Positions 7,383-15,774 are shown, counted from the stretch's first letter. The stretch: DNA of 51,314 bases from Candidatus Peribacteria bacterium RIFCSPHIGHO2_01_FULL_55_13 (GCA_001788925.1 MFXS01000041.1:1-51314), one strand, 5' to 3'. A program made the numbers and translations. The notes: generated by a model from the letters alone, not told the origin.

Positions 7383-10032
7383 GCCGCTCCGTGATTTTCC
7401 GGAGCTTCTCTGCGCCCGTTTCCAGTTTTTCCTTCTCGGCCACAATCACCTTTTCCGGTGCGCGAGCTACGAATTCTTTATTACCCAGTTTTGCCTCGAT
7501 GCCTTTCACATATTTTTCCAATTCCACCTTCTCCTTCTCCAATGTTTTGCGCTCCGCGGCAATATCGATCACCCCCTCAAGCGGCACATGCACTTCAATC
7601 TCGGGCAAAAATACACTCCCCGCATTCTTATGCGGCTTCGCATCGGTATCGAACGTAAGACTGCTGATTTTTCCCATACGTCGGATGTGCCCCTCCTGGG
7701 ATTCCAGAAGTTCCACCCATTTTTTCGTGTGGATGATCGTGGAGATCTCTTTTCCCGGCTCGATTCCCTGATCTGCGCGGATTTTTCGAACAGCCTGAAT
7801 GACGGAAATCAGCTGCAGGAATGCCTCTTCGGCTTTCGTATCCACCAATTCCTTCTTCACTTCCGGCCAGGGCTTGCTGATGAGCATGCCGGCATCCTCC
7901 GCTTTCACCTGCGACCAGAGTTCTTCCGTCACAAAGGGGCAGTACGGGTGCAAAAGCTGGAGAATTTTTCTCAGAATATGAACGAGGACCGCCGTGTTTG
8001 CATTCCCTTTCGAAAGTTCCAGATACCAGTCACAGAAATCGTCCCACACGAAACTGTAAAGGGTGTCCCCTGCTTCGCTTAAGCGATACTCGGTGAGTCC
8101 CTCCGTCACTTTTTTGGTGATCGTCTGCAGTCGCGAGAGCATCGCGCGGTCGGCGAGAGAGAGATCCGAACTTTTTGGAAGTTTCGTGATGGATTTTGGA
8201 TCAACTCCTGCTTGCTCGCACTGAAGAAGGACGAACCGCGACGCGTTCCAGAGCTTGTTCACAAAATTCCGGTATCCGGCAATTTTCTCTTCGTAGAGCC
8301 GTGAATCGGCTCCCGGACTCTGTCCGACGATCATCGACAGGCGCAGCGCGTCTGCGCCGTAGTTTTGAATCATATCCAGCGGGTCGATCATCGTTTCCGG
8401 ATGTGACTTACTCATTTTTTTCCCGTCGCGCGTCCGAATGAGACCGTGGAGATAGACCGTCTTGAACGGAATCTGTCCCGTCGCATAGGTCGTCATCAGA
8501 ATCATGCGCGCGACCCAGAAGAAAAGGATGTCGTAGCCGGTCTCCATCACGCTTGTGGGATGGAACATCTGGAAATCGGGGCTCTGCTTCAGAATTTCTT
8601 CGAGGGATAACGCGGGGTCGGCCGCTTTTTTGGGATCGATCAGCGTGGACCACGTCCAGAGCGCCGAAGAGAACCAGGTATCGAGAGTGTCGGCGTCCTG
8701 TTCCCATCCTTTTCCCGGAGAATCTGCTCCAATCTGCATTGCATCGTCCTTGTACCAGACCGGTACCCTGTGTCCCCACCAGATCTGGCGGCTGATGCAC
8801 CAGTCACGGAGATTATCGATCCAGTGGAAATACGTTTTGTCGAAGCGTTCGGGGATGATCGTGATATCGCCGTGATGCACGACGGAATGCATGATCTGCT
8901 TGAGGCTCATCTGCTCTCCTTTCCACGGCACCATCTCTTTATTCACGTCGATGAACCATTGCAATTTAATCTGCGGCTCGATTCCTCCACCGCCGCGCTG
9001 GCTGACGGCTTTATTATGGACATAATTCTCGTCAACTTTAACGAGTAACCCTTTGCTCTTCAGTTTTTCGACAATGAGTGGACGGGCGTCGTCGATTTTC
9101 ATCCCGGCGAATTCTCCGGCGACCGGAAGAAGCTTGCCGTCAAAACCGATGATCTGCTCTTTCTCGAGTCCGTGCTTCTCGGCGATGGCGAAGTCTGTGT
9201 GGTCGTGCCACGGCGTGATCGTCATCACACCGGTGCCGAATTCCGGATCGATGGATGCGTCCTTGATGACGGTCGCCCGTACGGGCCCGTTGATCCACTC
9301 GGCCTCGAAGGTCTCGCCATGCTTGTACTTGGCGTAGCGCTTATCCTCCGGATGCATCACCACGTACTTGTCGCCGAATTTCGTCTCGGGGCGCGCGGTG
9401 GCGATCTGGAACGGCCCGTATTGGAACGTATAGAAGAAGCTCATTTCCTCTTTGTATTCCACTTCGTCATCGGAGACGGTGGTCTGGAGCTTCGGATCCC
9501 AATTCACGATGCGGTGCCCTCTATAGATGAGGCCGTCGCCGTACATCCGCGCGAAGACTTCGTTCACGCAGCGGTTGAGTGACGGCTCAAATGTGTAGCG
9601 CTCTCTGGACCAGTCGCAGGAAGACCCCATTTTCCGCACCTGGGAACGAATGGTAGCTTTACTTTTCTCCACGAACTTCGCGATCTCCGCGATGAGCGCC
9701 TCGCGGCCGAGCTCTTTACGCGGATCGCGCATGCCCCCGTCTTTGAGTAGCTTGATCACGACGTTCTCCGTGGCGATGGCTGCGTGGTCGGTGCCGGGCA
9801 CCCATAGGGCCTTCTTGCCCCGCATACGCTGAAATCGGATGAAGATGTCTTCGAGCGCCAGCATCACCGCATGGCCGAGATGCAGCTGCCCCGTGGCATT
9901 GGGCGGCGGCATGGAGATCGTAAACGGCTCCCCCTTCGGGTCGCAGCTTTCCGGGCGAAACGCACCGGACTCCTCCCACTTCGTATAGATGGAGTCTTCG
10001 ACGGACGATGGGTCGTAGGCTTTGGGAAGCAT
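7366..10032 (-). CDS. valS: Valyl-tRNA synthetase
   Basis: Charges tRNA-Val in the cytoplasm. 888 residues, normal for ValRS: class I HLGH at 51-54 within PPPNATGQLHLGH, KMSKS at 539-543, a connective editing domain inserted between them, an anticodon-binding helical domain, and a C-terminal coiled-coil arm (last about 65 residues, rich in Lys and Glu). ATG at 10032 gives the expected N-terminus. Upstream on the same strand lie a terminator and two further hairpins, suggesting leader control. The 3' end overlaps dinB tail to tail by 17 bp. Confidence 0.96.
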   Translation of the reverse strand: MLPKAYDPSSVEDSIYTKWEESGAFRPESCDPKGEPFTISMPPPNATGQLHLGHAVMLALEDIFIRFQRMRGKKALWVPGTDHAAIATENVVIKLLKDGGMRDPRKELGREALIAEIAKFVEKSKATIRSQVRKMGSSCDWSRERYTFEPSLNRCVNEVFARMYGDGLIYRGHRIVNWDPKLQTTVSDDEVEYKEEMSFFYTFQYGPFQIATARPETKFGDKYVVMHPEDKRYAKYKHGETFEAEWINGPVRATVIKDASIDPEFGTGVMTITPWHDHTDFAIAEKHGLEKEQIIGFDGKLLPVAGEFAGMKIDDARPLIVEKLKSKGLLVKVDENYVHNKAVSQRGGGGIEPQIKLQWFIDVNKEMVPWKGEQMSLKQIMHSVVHHGDITIIPERFDKTYFHWIDNLRDWCISRQIWWGHRVPVWYKDDAMQIGADSPGKGWEQDADTLDTWFSSALWTWSTLIDPKKAADPALSLEEILKQSPDFQMFHPTSVMETGYDILFFWVARMILMTTYATGQIPFKTVYLHGLIRTRDGKKMSKSHPETMIDPLDMIQNYGADALRLSMIVGQSPGADSRLYEEKIAGYRNFVNKLWNASRFVLLQCEQAGVDPKSITKLPKSSDLSLADRAMLSRLQTITKKVTEGLTEYRLSEAGDTLYSFVWDDFCDWYLELSKGNANTAVLVHILRKILQLLHPYCPFVTEELWSQVKAEDAGMLISKPWPEVKKELVDTKAEEAFLQLISVIQAVRKIRADQGIEPGKEISTIIHTKKWVELLESQEGHIRRMGKISSLTFDTDAKPHKNAGSVFLPEIEVHVPLEGVIDIAAERKTLEKEKVELEKYVKGIEAKLGNKEFVARAPEKVIVAEKEKLETGAEKLRKITERLKMIG

Positions 10033-10084
10033 GGAGCCAGCGCAGTGTAGCGTTTAAAGATGCACCAATCTAATAAGCCGCCGA

Positions 10085-10167
10085 AGCGCGGGTCTCGCGG
10101 GCCCCGCGCTGGAGGCGCTCCACTAAGGGAAAAGAGGGCTCATGGGAGAGAAACCGTAGGTTTCTCT
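10085..10167 (-). promoter_or_regulatory. Two strong hairpins in valS leader
   Basis: AGCGCGGG (10085-10092) pairs with CCCGCGCT (10103-10110), and AGAGAAACC (10147-10155) pairs with GGTTTCTCT (10159-10167). Both perfect stems lie between a leader terminator and the valS start. I see no canonical T-box sequence, so the ligand or role is unknown. Confidence 0.45.
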
Positions 10168-10170
10168 TCC

Positions 10171-10329
10171 ATGCATCAAAAAACGGCCGCTACCCTTGCG
10201 GGCGCGGCCATCGAAGAAAGGAAAGAGCAGGAAACTTCTTTCGAAGCCGCGACTTTTTACCGCACTATGGTCAAAGGGCGCAAGAAAAAAGAGGAGAATC
10301 TGCTCAACAGATCGGCGGAAGAGTTGTAG
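10171..10329 (+). CDS. Possible 52-residue charged small protein
   Basis: An open frame from ATG 10171 to a stop at 10329 encodes a Lys/Glu-rich peptide with no membrane segment. It is followed 12 nt later by another small gene on the same strand. Against it: the first third is the terminator hairpin read on the other strand. No family recognised; it may be non-coding leader sequence of valS. Confidence 0.3.
   Translation: MHQKTAATLAGAAIEERKEQETSFEAATFYRTMVKGRKKKEENLLNRSAEEL
10178..10209 (-). terminator. Terminator upstream of valS (possible attenuator)
   Basis: Read on the minus strand: GGCCGC, inner CCC-GCAA-GGG with a GNRA tetraloop, GCGGCC, G, then six T. It lies about 145 nt before the valS ATG on the same strand. 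A GCGGCT segment around 10244-10249 could pair with the first arm as an antiterminator. It overlaps a doubtful small plus-strand ORF. Confidence 0.55.
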
Positions 10330-10341
10330 AATCTCATTACA

Positions 10342-10755
10342 ATGTTTCGCTCAAATGTCATTTCGAAGACTGGCGAACTGATCGCGAAGGACACCGCAGG
10401 GAATCCTGATGCAACCGATACCCTCGGTATGATTCGCGGAGCTGTTGGCTATTTCGGGGCAAAGATCCAACGACTGATCACGCGTCCGGCAAACGTACTC
10501 ATTGATCTCCCCAGCGACAAGCAGTACGCCCTTGCTCCCCGCGACGGAATCACCTCGGAAACGCGCGCAATGATCCAAGAAGTATGGGAAACCCAATGGG
10601 TACATAATGGCATTGGCCGCATCGTCAATGTGGTGCCCAAAGCCATCAAAGCCCTCATTAGTGCCCCGGATGCCATTGGTCGGGATGCTCTGCAGCTCAT
10701 TGGTGGGGGAAGACCAAACGATGGATACAGGCTCACTCCCGTCGGTAACGCATAA
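10342..10755 (+). CDS. Small protein of unknown function (137 aa)
   Basis: 137 residues, no signal peptide. It has a predicted mixed fold with a mid-hydrophobic stretch (MIRGAVGYFGAKIQRLITRPANVLIDLP) and a C-terminal IGRIVNVVPKAIKALISAPDAIGRDAL amphipathic part. I recognise no domain. Composition and lack of low-complexity runs favour this strand over the opposite frame. It is followed after 2 nt by a 48-residue membrane peptide gene, so the two are likely co-translated and may act together at the membrane. Confidence 0.55.
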   Translation: MFRSNVISKTGELIAKDTAGNPDATDTLGMIRGAVGYFGAKIQRLITRPANVLIDLPSDKQYALAPRDGITSETRAMIQEVWETQWVHNGIGRIVNVVPKAIKALISAPDAIGRDALQLIGGGRPNDGYRLTPVGNA

Positions 10756-10757
10756 GT

Positions 10758-10904
10758 ATGGCTGTTGAACACGCAGCAGAGGCAACATTCGAGGCAGCCG
10801 GGAATTTTCTGGCGAGCCCTGCTGTTCTTGCTGTGGCTACGATTGCAGGTGTCGCAGCAATCAGCTATTTTGCCGTGAGGAATGTCTTTCGATCTTTTTC
10901 GTAG
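10758..10904 (+). CDS. 48-residue single-span membrane peptide
   Basis: ATG 10758 to TAG 10902-10904. Sequence begins MAVEHAAEATFEAAGNF, then one hydrophobic segment ASPAVLAVATIAGVAAIS and a short basic tail ending VRNVFRSFS. Two nt separate it from the preceding small gene, an operon-like spacing. No family recognised. Confidence 0.5.
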   Translation: MAVEHAAEATFEAAGNFLASPAVLAVATIAGVAAISYFAVRNVFRSFS

Positions 10905-10960
10905 AAGAAAGAACCCGCAGCAATCTCGTAGAGATCGCAACTTTCCGCTACGGTTTCCCC

Positions 10961-11278
10961 ATGCCCACGTTCGATTTCCTCTGCACCGCCTGCAACTCTA
11001 CGTTTGAATTCTCCCGCCCATTCGGGAGCACCGAGCATCCGAAGTGCCCTGCCTGCGGATCGAAAAAGACCGAAAAGCAGATCGCGCCACCGGTGATCCA
11101 GTTCAAGGGGAAGGGCTTTTACAAGACAGACAGCCAAAAAATGGCGACACCTGCTAAGCATACGAAACCCACTGAACCCAACAAACCCAATAAACCCACC
11201 GAACACAACGAATCCAACGAACCTACAAAACCCACCCCACCTGCTGCTCCAAAGAAAGAGGACAGCAAGCCAAAATAA
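10961..11278 (+). CDS. FmdB-family zinc-ribbon protein with repeat-encoded tail
   Basis: Small regulatory-type zinc ribbon of the FmdB/CxxC_CXXC_SSSS family. Cys8-x2-Cys11 and Cys29-x2-Cys32 form the ribbon (residues 1-40), then the family QIAPPVIQFKGKGFYKTD segment. From about residue 68 the tail is low-complexity K/E-P-T/N triplets encoded by eight 9-bp repeats. FmdB homologues end soon after the GFYKTD motif; a variable tail is common but a repeat array is unusual. Function in the family is unclear; metal-dependent regulation is the usual guess. Confidence 0.8.
   Translation: MPTFDFLCTACNSTFEFSRPFGSTEHPKCPACGSKKTEKQIAPPVIQFKGKGFYKTDSQKMATPAKHTKPTEPNKPNKPTEHNESNEPTKPTPPAAPKKEDSKPK
11164..11235. 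repeat. 9-bp tandem repeat array inside fmdB-like gene
   Basis: Eight units near NAAACCCAM: GAAACCCAC, TGAACCCAA, CAAACCCAA, TAAACCCAC, CGAACACAA, CGAATCCAA, CGAACCTAC, AAAACCCAC. Being a multiple of three, it keeps frame and encodes Pro-rich triplets. The same 9-mer type recurs at 16598-16642. Confidence 0.8.
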
Positions 11279-11287
11279 TGCTATACT
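11259..11287 (+). promoter_or_regulatory. Promoter for K+ channel gene
   Basis: AGGACA (11259-11264), 17-nt spacer, TATACT (11282-11287), 8 nt before ATG 11296. It lies inside the 3' end of the preceding gene and implies a leaderless or nearly leaderless transcript. Confidence 0.45.
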
Positions 11288-11295
11288 ATTCAGAA

Positions 11296-12132
11296 ATGCC
11301 CCTCCGCCGTCACTCCCTCATCATCGAGAAAATCCTCCAGCTCCCCTACTCCGCTTTCGGCATTTTGTGGGGCGGACTCGTACTCGCGTTTGCGGCAATG
11401 TATTTCGGTCTCGGGCAGTGGATGCCCACGCAAGCGCCCACGCCGATCGGCTCCGAATCGCTCTGGAAGAGCCTGGGCGACAGCATCTATTTCAGCGTCA
11501 TTACATCGACCACGGTGGGATACGGCGACATCATTCCCCAAGGCTTCAGCAAAGTCCTCGCAGCCGTGCAAAGTGTCTTCGCGTTCTTTGTGTTCGGACT
11601 CTGTATCAGCAAGCTCGTCTCGAACAAACAGGAGATGGCCATCCGGCAGATGCATAAATTGACGCTGGAAGATGTCTTCCGCAATACGAGAGAAGGCCTC
11701 TACATCGTCCGTAAGGATTTCGACCACATCATGGCACAGGCGGAAGCGCTCAAGAAGATCGACGAGGAGCACTGGGAAAATCTCGCAGTCGCCTACAAGC
11801 AGGCACAGTCGATCATTGCTGAAATCCCGGATTTCTACCGCGGCGACGGCGATCTTTATACGATCGACGAACGCCGTGAACAGCTCCTGCAGGAAGCCGT
11901 GCATCGCACGCTGCACCGCATCAACCAGTTGATCGATGTGTTCGCACGCGTGGGGATCGATTGGATCGCGGATAGTGCGAGCGTAAGTGAACTCCTGTCT
12001 CTTGTGACGCTTGTTCATGCAATCACGCCGGACTGGAAGAACAATTCCCCGTACACGCAGCACGAAGCGTTTGAAGATATTTTGGGGGAAAGCGGGAAGA
12101 TTCATCAGAGGATGGTGAACGTGGCCGCGTAG
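11296..12132 (+). CDS. Two-transmembrane potassium channel
   Basis: Ion channel of the inner membrane. From ATG 11296 (MPLRRHSLI): first membrane segment at about residues 17-41, pore loop with the selectivity filter TTVGYGD, second segment AVQSVFAFFVFGLCISKLV, then a roughly 170-residue cytosolic helical domain (EMAIRQMHKLTLEDVFRNTREGL onward) not like a standard RCK domain. An alternative ATG at 11278 overlaps the previous stop; I prefer 11296 because a -10 box ends 8 nt before it. The C-terminal domain could gate or sense, but I cannot name it. Confidence 0.85.
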   Translation: MPLRRHSLIIEKILQLPYSAFGILWGGLVLAFAAMYFGLGQWMPTQAPTPIGSESLWKSLGDSIYFSVITSTTVGYGDIIPQGFSKVLAAVQSVFAFFVFGLCISKLVSNKQEMAIRQMHKLTLEDVFRNTREGLYIVRKDFDHIMAQAEALKKIDEEHWENLAVAYKQAQSIIAEIPDFYRGDGDLYTIDERREQLLQEAVHRTLHRINQLIDVFARVGIDWIADSASVSELLSLVTLVHAITPDWKNNSPYTQHEAFEDILGESGKIHQRMVNVAA

Positions 12133-12188
12133 AGACGTACCTTTGGTACGTCTCCACCTACCAAAGAGACGCACCACAGGTGCGTCTC
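12132..12188. repeat. Tandem REP-like hairpins (GAGACG type)
   Basis: Two perfect 10-bp hairpins: GAGACGTACC/GGTACGTCTC (12132-12154) and GAGACGCACC/GGTGCGTCTC (12166-12188), each with a 3-nt loop and TAGAGAC-type outer ends. They lie between the convergent ends of the channel gene and pnp, where they could block read-through both ways. The GTAGAGACG...CGTCTCTAC form is a known style of bacterial intergenic palindrome. Confidence 0.8.
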
Positions 12189-12216
12189 TACATCCACAAT
12201 CATGTTTTTCGTATGT

Positions 12217-14490
12217 TTACCGTCTAAATCCCCCTCCCCTTGGCGGTCCACCGCGTCCTCCGCCAGCGAATCCTCCGGGGCGCGGGCCACGCGGGCTGTC
12301 ATTGAACCCTTCTGGAGTTCCTGCAGGGCGTTCCTGCATTTGCTTGAGGGAGAGACGGGTCTTTCCTTCGACGGCATCGTACTCGATGCACTTGGCCTGC
12401 ACTTTCTGACCGACCGTGAGGACGTCTTCCACCTGGTCTGTGCGCTTCCACTGAAGCTCGGAGATATGGATCATGCCGTCCTTGCCGCGGAGGAATTCCA
12501 CGATGGCGCCGACGCCCGCGATGATGCGGACGACTGTGCAGTCGTAGATGGTGCCCACGACGGGCTTGGCGACGATGCCGAGGATCCATTCCTTGGCCTT
12601 GATCATGGCTTCGCCGTTCACGGAGGTCACGAAGACGAGGCCGCTGTCTTCAATATCGATCTCCACGCCGAGTTCCTTCGTGATCTTCTGGATCGTCTCT
12701 CCACCCTTGCCGATGACGAGGCGGATATCCTCCGGATTCACCTGGATCGTCTCGATACGCGGTGCGTACGGCGAGAGCTCCTTACGAGGCTCGGCGATGG
12801 CTGCAAGCATTGTTTTGAGGATGGATGCGCGGCCGGTCTTGGAGCGCTCGAGGGCTTCTTTAAAGACGCTGTCAGGGAGACCTTTGATCTTGATATCCAT
12901 CTGGATGGCGGTGACGCCCTTCGCCGTTCCTCCGACTTTGAAGTCCATGTCGCCGCCGAAATCCTCTTCATCCTGAAGATCGGAGAGGATGATGTATTTG
13001 CCTTTCTCTTCATCGGAGATAAGCCCAAGGGCGATACCGGCAACAGGAGCGGAAATTGGAACGCCGGCGGCCATCAGTGCCAAGGTTGATCCACACGTTG
13101 CAGCCATCGAGGAGCTGCCGTTACTTTCCAGAATTTCGGTGACCGTGCGGATGGTGTACGGGAAGTCTTCCTCTTTCGGGAGTACCGGCTCCAATGCGCG
13201 CTGCGCAAGGTTGCCATGGCCGATTTCGCGGTTACCCACGAAAAGACGATTCGAAGTCTCTCCCACGGAGAACGGCGGGAAGTTGTAGTGATGCATGTAG
13301 CGAAGCTCCGATTCCCCTACCATGCCTTCGCTGAGCTGCTTGTCGCCGGGACCGCCGAGTGTACAGGTGGTAAGGCCCTGTGTTTCACCGCGCTGGAAGA
13401 GCGCTGAACCGTGTACGCGGTTCGGGAGAATGTCGATGATGGAACCGATCGCGCGGATCTGATCGAATGTGCGGCTGCTCATGCGGAGGCCCTCCTCTAA
13501 TACGAGTCTGCGCATCTCGTTCTTCACGATCTTGTCGACCATTGCCGATCCGTAGCCGACGAGCTTCTCCTTCTCCTCATCGTTTTCCACTTTCAGCTTT
13601 CCACTATCCACTTGCTCTGTGAGCTTCTCCCCTGCTTCCTCCATGAGCTTGGTAAAGATCGCCCGGCGTTCCAGTTTGGGAAGCGTTTCTTTGATCGCTT
13701 TGTTGATGACCGGAAGCGTCCAGCCCTTCAGGAATTCATACGCCTCTTTGTGCTCATACGGAGCATCGAACTCGCGTTTGGTCTTGCCAACTTCTTTCTG
13801 GATATCGGCGAAGAACTTTGCGATCTTCTGCGCCCACTTCTTGCCAAATTCGATGGCGCGGAGGATCTCCTCTTCGGGCACCTGGTTCGCTCCGGCTTCG
13901 ATCATCACGACGCGATCGAGAGATGCTGTAAGAAAGAGATCGAGTTCGGATTTGAGCATCGCCTCGCGGCTGGGGTTCAAGACCAGCTCGCCTCCGATGA
14001 GCCCCACGCGGACAGACGCAATCGGCCCGTCGCACGGACAATCGGAAATGGCGGCGGCCAAGTTCGCGGCGTTTGCGCCGGCGACATCGTATTCATTCTC
14101 AAAGTCGTAGCTGAGCACCGTGCAAAAGACCTGAATGTCATTGCGGATGTGCTTGAGGATCATCGGGCGAAGACCGCGATCGACGACACGAGCCGTGAGG
14201 ACGAAGTTGTCGCTCGGCCTGCCTTCGCGCTTGCGGAAGCGGCTCCCGGCGATCTTGCCTCCGGCGTAGAACTTTTCCTGGAACACAACCTGCAACGGCA
14301 GGAAATCGACCCCGGCGCGTGCCTTGGCCGAAAGCGTGACGTTACCCATGACGACGGTGTCGCCCATCTGGCAAAGCACCGTGGCATTCGCCTGGTTTGC
14401 AAGCATGCCGGTACGGACGATGAGCGGGGCATCCCCGAGCATCAAAGCGAACTCTTTGTTCGGCGCAATCGCCGATGATGATGTAGACAT
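12217..14490 (-). CDS. pnp: Polyribonucleotide nucleotidyltransferase (PNPase)
   Basis: Phosphate-dependent 3'-5' exoribonuclease for RNA turnover. 757 residues: two RNase PH domains (about 10-240 and 310-545) around a helical linker, KH domain with VIGKGGETIQKI, S1 domain ending GKDGMIHISELQW, and a Gly/Arg-rich tail (GGFAGGGRGGPPRGGGFRR) that should add RNA affinity. Residues about 293-304 in the inter-domain region come from a 7-bp repeat. pnp normally follows rpsO; here rpsO is 2.1 kb upstream with five other genes between. Confidence 0.95.
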   Translation of the reverse strand: MSTSSSAIAPNKEFALMLGDAPLIVRTGMLANQANATVLCQMGDTVVMGNVTLSAKARAGVDFLPLQVVFQEKFYAGGKIAGSRFRKREGRPSDNFVLTARVVDRGLRPMILKHIRNDIQVFCTVLSYDFENEYDVAGANAANLAAAISDCPCDGPIASVRVGLIGGELVLNPSREAMLKSELDLFLTASLDRVVMIEAGANQVPEEEILRAIEFGKKWAQKIAKFFADIQKEVGKTKREFDAPYEHKEAYEFLKGWTLPVINKAIKETLPKLERRAIFTKLMEEAGEKLTEQVDSGKLKVENDEEKEKLVGYGSAMVDKIVKNEMRRLVLEEGLRMSSRTFDQIRAIGSIIDILPNRVHGSALFQRGETQGLTTCTLGGPGDKQLSEGMVGESELRYMHHYNFPPFSVGETSNRLFVGNREIGHGNLAQRALEPVLPKEEDFPYTIRTVTEILESNGSSSMAATCGSTLALMAAGVPISAPVAGIALGLISDEEKGKYIILSDLQDEEDFGGDMDFKVGGTAKGVTAIQMDIKIKGLPDSVFKEALERSKTGRASILKTMLAAIAEPRKELSPYAPRIETIQVNPEDIRLVIGKGGETIQKITKELGVEIDIEDSGLVFVTSVNGEAMIKAKEWILGIVAKPVVGTIYDCTVVRIIAGVGAIVEFLRGKDGMIHISELQWKRTDQVEDVLTVGQKVQAKCIEYDAVEGKTRLSLKQMQERPAGTPEGFNDSPRGPRPGGFAGGGRGGPPRGGGFRR
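13583..13611. repeat. In-frame 7-bp repeat inside pnp
   Basis: TTTCCAC, TTTCAGC, TTTCCAC, TATCCAC on the plus strand (13584-13611). On the coding strand this gives SGKLKVEN in a Lys/Glu-rich surface segment. It is shorter than the other coding arrays, so chance is not excluded. Confidence 0.6.
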
Positions 14491-14567
14491 AAAAAGAAGA
14501 GGAAGGAAATACCCTTCCGCTCATGCGTACTCCTCATTCCTCGGATGGATTCACATTGCAGTCTCCG

Positions 14568-14600
14568 ATCATGTCATGCTGAGCTTGTCGAAGCAGACAT
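14568..14600. repeat. CTGAGCTTGTCGAAG-type dispersed repeat in pnp leader
   Basis: Contains ATGCTGAGCTTGTCGAAGCA, a widespread intergenic repeat core. Another copy (reverse form CTTCGACAAGCTCAG) lies at about 24931-24945. It sits in the 270-nt gap upstream of pnp, which has no gene; a small hairpin GGAAGG/CCTTCC lies near the pnp start. Confidence 0.6.
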
Positions 14601-14692
14601 ACGAGGAAACTCCAACGTAAACCCAAGGGGAGGAGTAAGAAGAGATCGGCGGAGGGAAGGAACTGGGGAGAGTATACACTCATCCATTACAT

Positions 14693-14731
14693 AAAAAGCC
14701 CCTTTCCACCGAAAACTCGGGGAAAGGGGCA
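14693..14731 (-). terminator. Terminator after first novel paralogue gene
   Basis: On the minus strand CCCCTTTCC (14731-14723) pairs with GGAAAGGGG (14709-14701), then GGC and five T. It ends the transcript of the 14763-15590 gene pair, so pnp must have its own promoter; I see TATACT at 14676-14671 but no good -35. Confidence 0.75.
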
Positions 14732-14762
14732 GACTGCAGATCTCAAGGAGCAGAGGTGTTGA

Positions 14763-15305
14763 TCACAAAGACGCAATTAGTTTTCCAAATGTCTGCAAAA
14801 AAACTAACTGCGTTTGTTCCGAAGCAAGAATGTAGTCTTCATACAATTCGTAAAGACTCGTCTGATAATATTCAGGACTCCTAAACTCGCTTTCGGCGTA
14901 ATGCATCTTGGGAAACATTGGCAGTATCAGTACTTTATGGACGGAAAAGTAACGTGCTAACCTTGCAGCAACGGAGGCTTTGCTCAGTATCTCACCTGTA
15001 AATGGATCATTCAGCCAGTGCTTTGGGTACGAAACTCCACAACGATGTCTCTTACCGTCACCGATACGTGGCAATATCCATCTTCTACTTAGAAAACCCC
15101 ACTTATGTTCGTAGCATTTCTCCTCTTCTAGATATTCGCCTGCTATGTGTCTGTGGATACCATACATTTCGTAAACTGCTTTAGGGCAGGAAGTACCCAC
15201 ACTAATTATTCTGTATGGGAGACCACCCATAGGATGGTATTGCATGCCGCATGCTCGATCCATCTCATCAGCCGTAAAGCTGAATGGCAATACTCGTTTT
15301 TTCAT
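14763..15305 (-). CDS. Novel small-protein family, copy 1 (180 aa)
   Basis: No known domain recognised. It shares an order of motifs with the two genes upstream: an aromatic-T-A/S-x-x-hydrophobic-D/N-R start (FTADEMDRACGM), HPMGG, then RIGDGKRHRCG, P-x-x-W and DPFTGEIL. After that it has an extra about 70-residue C-terminal part (ARLARYFSVHKVLILPMFP onward) that the others lack. Start ATG 15305 directly abuts the stop of copy 2, so the two are co-translated. The pair is driven by a promoter with a LexA-like box. No signal peptide or membrane segment; likely cytosolic. Confidence 0.65.
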   Translation of the reverse strand: MKKRVLPFSFTADEMDRACGMQYHPMGGLPYRIISVGTSCPKAVYEMYGIHRHIAGEYLEEEKCYEHKWGFLSRRWILPRIGDGKRHRCGVSYPKHWLNDPFTGEILSKASVAARLARYFSVHKVLILPMFPKMHYAESEFRSPEYYQTSLYELYEDYILASEQTQLVFLQTFGKLIASL

Positions 15306-15590
15306 CTACTCTCTCCTTAAAAATTCTCCAGTAAACGGATCAAATAACCAAAGACGGGGATAGGGGTCTCCCGCTTCATATTTCTTCCGACCTCCCGTGA
15401 TGCAACGCAGATGATCATAGCGATACTCCGTCTCACCCCAACCCATAGGAAGGATAGGAATACAGCGACACCATCGTTGCCCATGTCTGCAAAATTCCAA
15501 CGCACTCAGGCGTTCCCCACTGAGAGGATGAAACGTCATCCCCTCCCCGCGATTAAGCTGCTTCGCCGTATAGGCTCTTAAAAAGTTCAT
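15306..15590 (-). CDS. Novel small-protein family, copy 2 (94 aa)
   Basis: Minimal form of the family: YTAKQLNRGEGMTFHPLSGERLSA at the N-terminus (split here: YTAKQLNR, FHPLSGERL), a middle with GWGETEYRYDHLRCI, GGRKK, then DPYPRLWLFDPFTGEFL at the end. I chose ATG 15590 because the aligned motif then begins at residue 7, as in copy 1; a longer frame to 15653 adds unaligned residues. Next in the transcript comes copy 1 without a gap. Function unknown. Confidence 0.6.
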   Translation of the reverse strand: MNFLRAYTAKQLNRGEGMTFHPLSGERLSALEFCRHGQRWCRCIPILPMGWGETEYRYDHLRCITGGRKKYEAGDPYPRLWLFDPFTGEFLRRE

Positions 15591-15693
15591 GATCGATCTT
15601 CTCCTTGTCGGTGCTGTGAATGATCTGCAGCCAGACTCGCAAAAGCGAATCAACCCTACTCACATGAGCAGAGCGCACTACAGACTTCATTCT

Positions 15694-15774
15694 TCAATTC
15701 GACACAATCTCCAGGGCGCTCCACTCGTGTGTGGAACGCCGCCAAGCGCCGACGGGGGAAAGTGCATAAATCAT
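15694..15774 (-). CDS. Possible 26-codon leader ORF before novel gene pair
   Basis: ATG 15774 to TGA at 15696-15694, starting MIYALSPVGAWRR. It begins directly at the edge of the LexA-like operator, about 15 nt after the expected transcription start, in an otherwise 200-nt leader. Could be a real microprotein, a regulatory leader or chance. Confidence 0.25.
   Translation of the reverse strand: MIYALSPVGAWRRSTHEWSALEIVSN

Noticed and set aside
7213-8082. 289-residue plus frame across the dinB-valS junction
   Set aside because: Antisense to the conserved C-terminal half of ValRS and partly out of frame with dinB; Phe/His-rich shadow.
10178-10209. T-box riboswitch upstream of valS
   Set aside because: No recognisable T-box consensus; only a terminator with an AAGGGT segment in the wrong arm.
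10351-10788. 145-residue minus-strand open frame opposite the 137-aa gene
   Set aside because: Its codons look like a mirror of the plus-strand gene, it has scattered Cys and rare-residue use, and it lacks any start signal; the plus strand has two tightly spaced genes.
12202-14478. Two long plus-strand frames opposite pnp
   Set aside because: pnp is unambiguous on the minus strand; the plus frames have no domains and arise from GC-rich third positions.
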